Origin: Chloroflexota bacterium
Lineage (GTDB): Bacteria; Chloroflexota; Limnocylindria; Limnocylindrales; CSP1-4
Assembly: GCA_021777365.1 (NCBI GenBank)
Contig: JAJYDP010000118.1
Location: forward strand, 1-10,762
Direction: 5' to 3'
Length of the DNA: 10,762 nucleotides
Part shown: positions 7,051-10,762 of the stretch, piece by piece
Position numbering within the stretch: position 1 is the first letter of the stretch
How the letters are laid out: the number at the start of each line of letters is the position of its first letter
Notes under the pieces: model-generated
What the model saw: the letters and a program-made list of their open reading frames with translations, nothing else
The model's database searches: none
What the model was told of the DNA's origin: nothing
Translations under genes and position numbers: made by a program

Positions 7051-8740
7051 CCAGGCTCCGGCCCGTCGGCGGCCGGCCCCGGCGATCTGCCAGGCGGTCG
7101 AGTCGCATCATCGAGAGCTGCACGAACCGGGCGCCCATCCAGCGCAGGGGCTCCGGCTCCCAGTCGCGGGAGCGATGGTTGACGAAGGGCAGTTCGGTCA
7201 GCTCCGTGCGACGCCCCGTGATCAGGTCGGCGAGTGTCCGCCCTGCGAGGTTGGAGGTCGCCACGCCGTGGCCGGTGTAGCCGCGGGCCGAGGCGATGCC
7301 GGACGCGGGATCGTACGAGAAGGTCGGCATCCAGTCGCGCGGCATGCCGAGCGGCCCTCCCCACGCGTGCGTGAAACGGATCCCGCGGAGCGAGGGAAAC
7401 CAGCGCACCAGCATCCTGCGCAGCATGGCGTGCGTCGCCTCGTCGCGGTCGAACGATGGCTGGATGCGTGACCCGTAGTGGTATGGGGCGCCGCGTCCGC
7501 CGAAGAGGATCCGGCCGTCCGGCGTGCGCGAGAGGTAGTCGATCGTCAGGCGGAACGATGAGACGCACTCGTGGGCATCCCACCCGATGGCCGCCCACTG
7601 CTCATCGGAGAGCGGCTCGGTGAGCACGATCAGCGAGTATATCGGCAGCAGCTGTCGATGCAGCCGGGGGAGCTGCGCGAGGTAGGCCTCGCCGGCGAGG
7701 ACGATCGTGCCGGCCCGGACGTCGCCCGTCCCGGTGTGGAGGACGACCCGGTCGGCGCCCTCCCCGCCGCCCGCCGTCGTTGGATGGAGCCCCAGTGCAC
7801 GACCGAGCCCCGTGCGCTCGATCCCGTGACCCGGCGTCGCACTGCCGCCTCGCTGGGTGAAGTCGGTCACGGCGGTCCCCTCGTGGATGACCCCGCCGCG
7901 TGCCTCCACCGCCCGCGCGAGTCCGCGCACGAGGCGCCCGGGGTGGATCGCCGCGCAGTCCGGCATGAAGACGCCGCCCACGGCGCCGGCCACCCGGAGG
8001 CGTTCGTCCAGCGCGGTCCGGTCGAGGACCTGGCAATGCTCGGCGAACCCGAACCGCTCGTACTCCGCGGCCGTCGCCCGCAGGGCGGGCTCCTCCGCCG
8101 GTCCCCTCGCCACGATCAGCGACCCGCCCTTGCGGAAGCCGGCGTCGATCCCCTCCGCGGCGGCCGCGCGCCCCACCTCATCGACGGTGTCGTGCATCGT
8201 CCGGCGGATCGCCCTGGCGGCATCCGGGCCGTGGCGCTCGGCGAGCACGTCCATGCTGATGTTCAGCTCGCCGGAGCACCACGCGCCGTTCCGGCCCGAT
8301 GCGCCGAACCCGGCGATCTCGCGCTCCAGTACCACGACGCGGAGCGACGGCTCCCGCTTCAGGAGCTCGAGGGCCGTCCACAGTCCGGTGAACCCGGCTC
8401 CCAGGATCGCCACGTCTGCATCCGTCGAGCCGTCCAGCCGCGGCCGTGGCGACAGGTCGTCGCCGGCGTCCTCGATCCAGAAGCTGATCGAGGCGGGGTC
8501 GCCGGGCCATGCCTCGCCGGTCTGCGGGGCCTCGGTGCCCGCCGGTTCGCTGTCGCCGCCGGCGTCCTTCCGCGCGACCATGGCTCTGTCCGCGACCAAG
8601 GTCCCGTCCGCGACCGCGGTCCTGTCCGCGACCGAGGTCCTGTCCGCAGGGCTGGACTTCGTCGCCGCGCCGTCACGACCGGTGCTGGAAGTGCCACCCG
8701 CGCCCTCGTGGCGTTCGCCGGCCGGCATGTTCGTGGTCAC
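7028..8740 (-). CDS. FAD-dependent amine/amino-acid oxidoreductase (DAO family, PuuB/OrdL-like)
   Basis: Flavoenzyme of the D-amino-acid oxidase fold, probably oxidising a primary or secondary amine or amino acid to imine and peroxide; the substrate is unknown. SFWIEDAGD (86-94) resembles the usual N-terminal motif of gamma-glutamylputrescine-oxidase relatives. Then come the dinucleotide-binding GAGFTG (114-119) with acidic Glu139 at the end of strand 2, and GFGASGRNGAW (144-154), the typical FAD contact. Near the C-terminus GYTGHGV and LAGRTLADLITGR complete the FAD site. At 570 residues it is over 100 longer than many relatives. About 80 residues are a low-complexity N-terminal leader with four VADR-like repeats. 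GTG at 8740 is chosen because GGAGGTG lies 6 nt upstream; the internal ATG at residue 54 has no such site. There is no secretion signal in the leader. Confidence 0.9.
   Translation of the reverse strand: MTTNMPAGERHEGAGGTSSTGRDGAATKSSPADRTSVADRTAVADGTLVADRAMVARKDAGGDSEPAGTEAPQTGEAWPGDPASISFWIEDAGDDLSPRPRLDGSTDADVAILGAGFTGLWTALELLKREPSLRVVVLEREIAGFGASGRNGAWCSGELNISMDVLAERHGPDAARAIRRTMHDTVDEVGRAAAAEGIDAGFRKGGSLIVARGPAEEPALRATAAEYERFGFAEHCQVLDRTALDERLRVAGAVGGVFMPDCAAIHPGRLVRGLARAVEARGGVIHEGTAVTDFTQRGGSATPGHGIERTGLGRALGLHPTTAGGGEGADRVVLHTGTGDVRAGTIVLAGEAYLAQLPRLHRQLLPIYSLIVLTEPLSDEQWAAIGWDAHECVSSFRLTIDYLSRTPDGRILFGGRGAPYHYGSRIQPSFDRDEATHAMLRRMLVRWFPSLRGIRFTHAWGGPLGMPRDWMPTFSYDPASGIASARGYTGHGVATSNLAGRTLADLITGRRTELTELPFVNHRSRDWEPEPLRWMGARFVQLSMMRLDRLADRRGRPPTGRSLAERLARH
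8569..8648 (-). repeat. 18-bp in-frame tandem repeat coding VADR-type hexapeptides
   Basis: Full units lie at 8587-8604, 8605-8622 and 8623-8640, with an 8-base partial unit to 8648 and a degenerate copy at about 8569-8586. They encode successive hexapeptides of the form T/S-x-V-A-D-R/G in the N-terminal leader of the oxidoreductase. Near-identity of units suggests recent expansion. Confidence 0.85.
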
Positions 8741-8744
8741 GCCC

Positions 8745-8751
8745 CACCTCC
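8745..8751 (-). promoter_or_regulatory. Shine-Dalgarno site of the oxidoreductase gene
   Basis: GGAGGTG on the minus strand with 6 nt between GGAGG and the GTG at 8740. It decides the start and shows that the repeat-rich leader is translated. Confidence 0.85.
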
Positions 8752-8835
8752 CGGGATCCGCACGGGGTCCCGTGTCGCCCTGTCCGTCGATCCGGCACGC
8801 ACCACCGGTTTCCGTCGCCGTCGAGGCGGGGCGTA

Positions 8836-8956
8836 TCGCCGGTCACTGACACCTCGCCGGTCGCTGGCCGTGCCGCGCATCGCCCGCCACTGATCCAGCT
8901 GGCGCCGGACGCGTCGCCGGTCGCTGGCCGTGCCGCGCATCGCCCGCCACTGATCC
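8836..8956. repeat. 60-bp-period tandem repeat with a collapsed third copy
   Basis: A 43-base stretch is identical at 8854-8896 and 8914-8956, offset by exactly 60. At 8836-8849 a short version keeps the first nine bases (TCGCCGGTC) and then ACTGA, as if 26 internal bases had been deleted. It lies about 100 bp upstream of the oxidoreductase start. Confidence 0.9.
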
Positions 8957-9256
8957 TGCACGCCACGACCACCGTCGGCTGCACTCGTGCACGGTACCTG
9001 ACGCATGGCACGGTCGGCGCCTCTGTTGAGCACAGTGGCTGGGATCCGTCGAGCGACACCTGGCCCGGTCACGGGGCGAGTGTCGGCGGCTGGCGAGGGC
9101 AGCCCGTGCCGGCGCGCCACCCGACGAGGGTGGTTCTGCCGCGCGGGCGACCGGGAGTTCAGGCCGTCCCAGGGGGGCAGTCGGCAAGCGACTGGACCGT
9201 GTGCGCTGCGGCCGACGGTCGATTGACCGGCTCCTCGGCCCGGTTGCCGGCGGCGT

Positions 9257-9435
9257 GTGCACGGGATGCACGTAAGCGACCGGGCGGGGCGCGCGACCGC
9301 CCGGTTTCGTGCGCACGTGTGCACCAGACGAACGGATGCAGCCAGTTCGAGGGCCGGCACGTCGACGGCGTGCACCACGTGCACGGGTGCGTCACGCCCG
9401 GCTCGGGTTCGGTCGCTTGCGTGCACCTGGTGCAC
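9257..9435. repeat. Four-copy array of GTGCAC-based palindromes
   Basis: Fifteen-base sites of the form GTGCAC-N3-GTGCAC lie at 9257-9271 (GTGCACGGGATGCAC), 9319-9333 (GTGCACCAGACGAAC, one half degraded), 9370-9384 (GTGCACCACGTGCAC) and 9421-9435 (GTGCACCTGGTGCAC). Start-to-start distances are 62, 51 and 51. The 36-base spacers between the last three are much less alike than the sites. A related TGCAC-TC-GTGCAC is at 8980-8992. Symmetric, near-helically spaced sites look like binding sites for a dimeric protein, but no known regulator or iteron is recognised. Confidence 0.8.
9279..9305. other. Strong GC hairpin inside the palindrome array
   Basis: ACCGGGCGG (9279-9287) and CCGCCCGGT (9297-9305) form a perfect 9-bp stem with a 9-base loop, followed on the plus strand by TTCGT. 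It resembles a factor-independent terminator with a very poor T-run. No plus-strand gene precedes it, and the nearest minus-strand gene ends about 640 bp away. It sits in the one long (62-bp) interval of the array. Confidence 0.5.
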
Positions 9436-9532
9436 GTGGGTCCTGCGCCAGCGCGCAGGCATCCTCGTGGAATTCGTCCGGCTCGGCGGACAGCCGACCC
9501 GTGGGCCACAGCCCCGGCCCCGGCCCCCCGGG

Positions 9533-9713
9533 CGCAGACGAACCCGCGCACCCCAGGGGCGCGCACGACCCTCCGTCCGGGGGCACCCCGGCGCACCCCA
9601 GGGGCGCGCACGACCCTCCATCCGGGCGCAGACGAACCTGCGCACCGCGGGCGCGCCCACGACCCTCCGTCCGGGGCCACCCCGGCGCACCCCAGGGGCA
9701 CATGACTCCTCGG
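9533..9713. repeat. 94-bp tandem repeat with internal half-repeats
   Basis: Two copies of a 94-bp unit start at 9533 and 9627. Each contains two versions of a core beginning GCGCACC (9546, 9591, 9640, 9685; spacings 45, 49, 45), most followed by ACGACCCTCC. Alternate cores are preceded by CGCAGACGAACC or by CACCCCG, showing a dimer that was then duplicated. Confidence 0.85.
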
Positions 9714-9741
9714 AATGCCTCAGGCCCACAGGATCTCGGGC

Positions 9742-9826
9742 AATCGGCCCGCCCGGGGAATCCGCCCGCCCGGGCAATCCGCCCGCCCGGGGAATCCGCC
9801 CGCCCGGTGAACCCGCCCGCTCGGGC
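9742..9826. repeat. 17-bp tandem repeat, five copies
   Basis: Units of the form AATCCGCCCGCCCGGGS start at 9742, 9759, 9776, 9793 and 9810. The middle copies are nearly identical; the first differs at one or two bases and the last two are degraded. It runs directly into the 32-bp array. Confidence 0.9.
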
Positions 9827-9939
9827 TCCGCAGCCGCACCCGCGCTCCCCGCTCGGGCTCCGCAGCCGCACCCGCGCTCCCCGGCCGGGCGCCGCAGCCG
9901 CCCGGCGCTCCGCGGCCGGGCGCCGAGTGCGCTCCCGGG
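9819..9939. repeat. 32-bp tandem repeat, about four copies
   Basis: Units 9819-9850 and 9851-9882 are identical over 32 bases, starting GCTCGGGCTCCGCAGCCG. A diverged 31-base copy follows at 9883-9913 and a partial one at 9914-9939, ending 8 bp from the stop codon of the metallo-hydrolase gene. Several GC hairpins can form here, so the array may also end transcription of that gene. Confidence 0.9.
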
Positions 9940-9947
9940 ACGGACGC

Positions 9948-10658
9948 TCAGCGCGCGGCCAGGTGCTCGACCCGGCGCCGGAACGCGGCGTTCGCGCGAC
10001 CCCGCAGCACCGGTCCGTGGCCGAAACATGCCGTTGCGAACTCGAGCTCGGCCAACCTGGCGAACGTCCGCCGCGCTGTGGCGGGATCGCTGTTCACCAC
10101 CGCGAGCCCGAGCCGGCCGAACATCCGCGAGGCCGCATCGCCCACCACCAGCACGCCCCCGTCGCCCGGCCAGAAGAACGAGAGGTGACCTGGCGTGTGA
10201 CCGGGCGTGTGGATCGCGCGCAGCCCGCCGGGCATCGGAGACCCGTCATGGACCTCGACGTCGACGGCGGCGGGTTCGAGTTCGGCGCGGCCGATCCGGC
10301 CGAACAGCGGACCCAGCATCCGGAGCAGCCGCGGCTCGGGGATGGCCGGGGGCTGGGGGCCACCACTGCGGATGACCGCGGCGTCGAGTGGGTGCGCATG
10401 GACGCGGGCCGACGTGCGCGCGACCACCGCCGCCAGGCTGCCTGCGTGATCCGTGTGGCAGTGGGTGACCAGGACGTGCCCGATCGGCGTGCGGGCAGTG
10501 GCAGGAGCCAGTTCCCGGGCGGCGGCCAGGATGACGTTCTCCCTGCCCGGGATCCCGGTGTCGATCAGGACCGGCGGCTCGCCGTCCTGCCCGCGGACCA
10601 GGTACGCGGCGACGAACCCGAGTGGGACTCGGTGGATGGGGCCGGCGACGTGTTCCAC
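9948..10658 (-). CDS. Metallo-beta-lactamase-fold hydrolase (glyoxalase II-like)
   Basis: Soluble 236-residue MBL-fold metallo-hydrolase; the substrate is unknown and could be a thioester, lactone or phosphoester. Metal ligands are visible in order: THCHTDH (His66, His68, Asp70, His71), His154 in TPGHTPGH, Asp174 in VVGDAAS, and His214 in CFGHGP. That is a full binuclear set. The N-terminal strands PPVLIDTGIPG (28-38) and the total length fit single-domain members of the family. GTG at 10658 is supported by GGTGAGG 5 nt upstream. Unlike the other proteins here it has no low-complexity insert. It is followed by the repeat island and has no co-directional partner close enough to call an operon. 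AHL lactonase or beta-lactamase activity cannot be inferred. Confidence 0.9.
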   Translation of the reverse strand: MEHVAGPIHRVPLGFVAAYLVRGQDGEPPVLIDTGIPGRENVILAAARELAPATARTPIGHVLVTHCHTDHAGSLAAVVARTSARVHAHPLDAAVIRSGGPQPPAIPEPRLLRMLGPLFGRIGRAELEPAAVDVEVHDGSPMPGGLRAIHTPGHTPGHLSFFWPGDGGVLVVGDAASRMFGRLGLAVVNSDPATARRTFARLAELEFATACFGHGPVLRGRANAAFRRRVEHLAAR

Positions 10659-10663
10659 GGATG

Positions 10664-10670
10664 CCTCACC
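10664..10670 (-). promoter_or_regulatory. Shine-Dalgarno site of the MBL-fold hydrolase gene
   Basis: GGTGAGG on the minus strand, 5 nt before GTG at 10658. It supports the chosen start. Confidence 0.65.
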
Positions 10671-10710
10671 TGCTGTCGTTGCTGGTGGTTCGCTCGCGGG
10701 TGCCGCCCGG

Positions 10711-10716
10711 ATGGTA
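10711..10716 (-). promoter_or_regulatory. Possible -10 element (TACCAT) of the MBL-fold hydrolase gene
   Basis: The hexamer is identical to the one before glgA, here 52 nt upstream of the GTG. It would give a leader of about 45 nt carrying the Shine-Dalgarno. There is no clear -35. The remaining bases to 10762 show nothing else. Confidence 0.35.
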
Positions 10717-10762
10717 CCGACCTGGTGCGATGCGCCCGCGGGGACGGACGCGTGGGGCCGGC

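Larger units (their letters stand above)
8741..9947. other. Gene-free repeat island
   Basis: No credible protein or RNA gene is seen in about 1.2 kb. Open frames cross it on both strands, but they run into the flanking genes in other frames, match no family I recognise, and consist largely of repeated low-complexity translations. The region holds, from left to right, a 60-bp tandem duplication, about 300 bp without evident repeats, the GTGCAC palindrome array with a strong hairpin, and three abutting tandem arrays. It must also contain the oxidoreductase promoter. A TACCGT at 8996-8991 (minus) is a possible -10, unsupported otherwise. Confidence 0.7.

Noticed and set aside
9257..9435. CRISPR array
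   Set aside because: Repeat units are only 15 bases, palindromic and imperfect, with four copies and no cas genes. Spacing fits, but unit length and conservation do not.
9257..9435. Coding VHxVH metal-binding repeat (17-residue period on the minus strand)
   Set aside because: The 51-bp spacing keeps frame for three units, but the 62-bp step breaks it, and there is no start, Shine-Dalgarno or folded context. The palindrome explains the VH pairs.
8737..10029. 430-codon minus-strand frame across the repeat island
   Set aside because: It overlaps both flanking genes in another frame, its translation is repeat-derived, and no domain is recognisable.
9257..10375. 372-codon plus-strand frame through the arrays into the MBL gene
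   Set aside because: It runs antisense over the conserved MBL motifs, and its amino acids come from tandem repeats (CTWCT, GNPPAR-like runs).
10659..10762. Another gene entering from the right edge
   Set aside because: About 100 bp with no convincing coding signal. It is better explained as the upstream region of the MBL gene.

Overview
This is a GC-rich bacterial window (roughly three quarters G+C by eye) with six protein genes, a 1.2-kb gene-free repeat island and an unusual density of short tandem repeats. Genes lean on GC-ending codons. The set of a GH57 glucanotransferase, a DUF3417-type alpha-glucan phosphorylase and a GT5 glycogen synthase, plus leaderless-looking starts, would fit a high-GC Chloroflexota or Actinomycetota lineage. 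No marker gene is present, so this placement is only an inference.

Left part (1-5924) is a glycogen turnover locus. On the minus strand, an alpha-glucan phosphorylase gene (4128-1801) is followed after 39 nt by a GH57 4-alpha-glucanotransferase/amylase gene (1761 to beyond position 1). This is a likely degradation operon in which one enzyme releases glucose-1-phosphate and the other remodels the chains. Glycogen synthase (glgA, 4329-5924) is transcribed divergently, so synthesis and breakdown share a 200-bp control region holding three 34-bp direct repeats. No glgC (ADP-glucose supply) or branching enzyme lies in the window.

Middle part (5921-8740) holds two minus-strand genes. One is a PuuB/OrdL-like FAD-dependent amine or amino-acid oxidoreductase, and downstream of it is an alpha/beta hydrolase. 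The hydrolase ends tail to tail with glgA, with both stop codons inside one CTAG. No functional link to glycogen can be shown.

Right part: 8741-9947 has no credible gene but carries five different repeat families. They include a 60-bp tandem duplication, a four-copy array of GTGCAC-based palindromes spaced 51, 51 and 62 bp, and three abutting tandem arrays with periods of 94, 17 and 32 bp. A metallo-beta-lactamase-fold hydrolase (10658-9948, minus) follows, then about 100 bp of its upstream region.

Two patterns cut across genes. First, the three ATG genes without a Shine-Dalgarno sequence each have TANNNT 6-10 nt before the start, suggesting leaderless or near-leaderless mRNAs, while the three GTG genes have good Shine-Dalgarno sites. 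Second, five of the six proteins carry Ala/Gly/Asp/Pro-rich low-complexity segments at domain junctions or termini, some visibly made of short DNA repeats, as if repeat expansion is active in both genic and intergenic DNA of this lineage.
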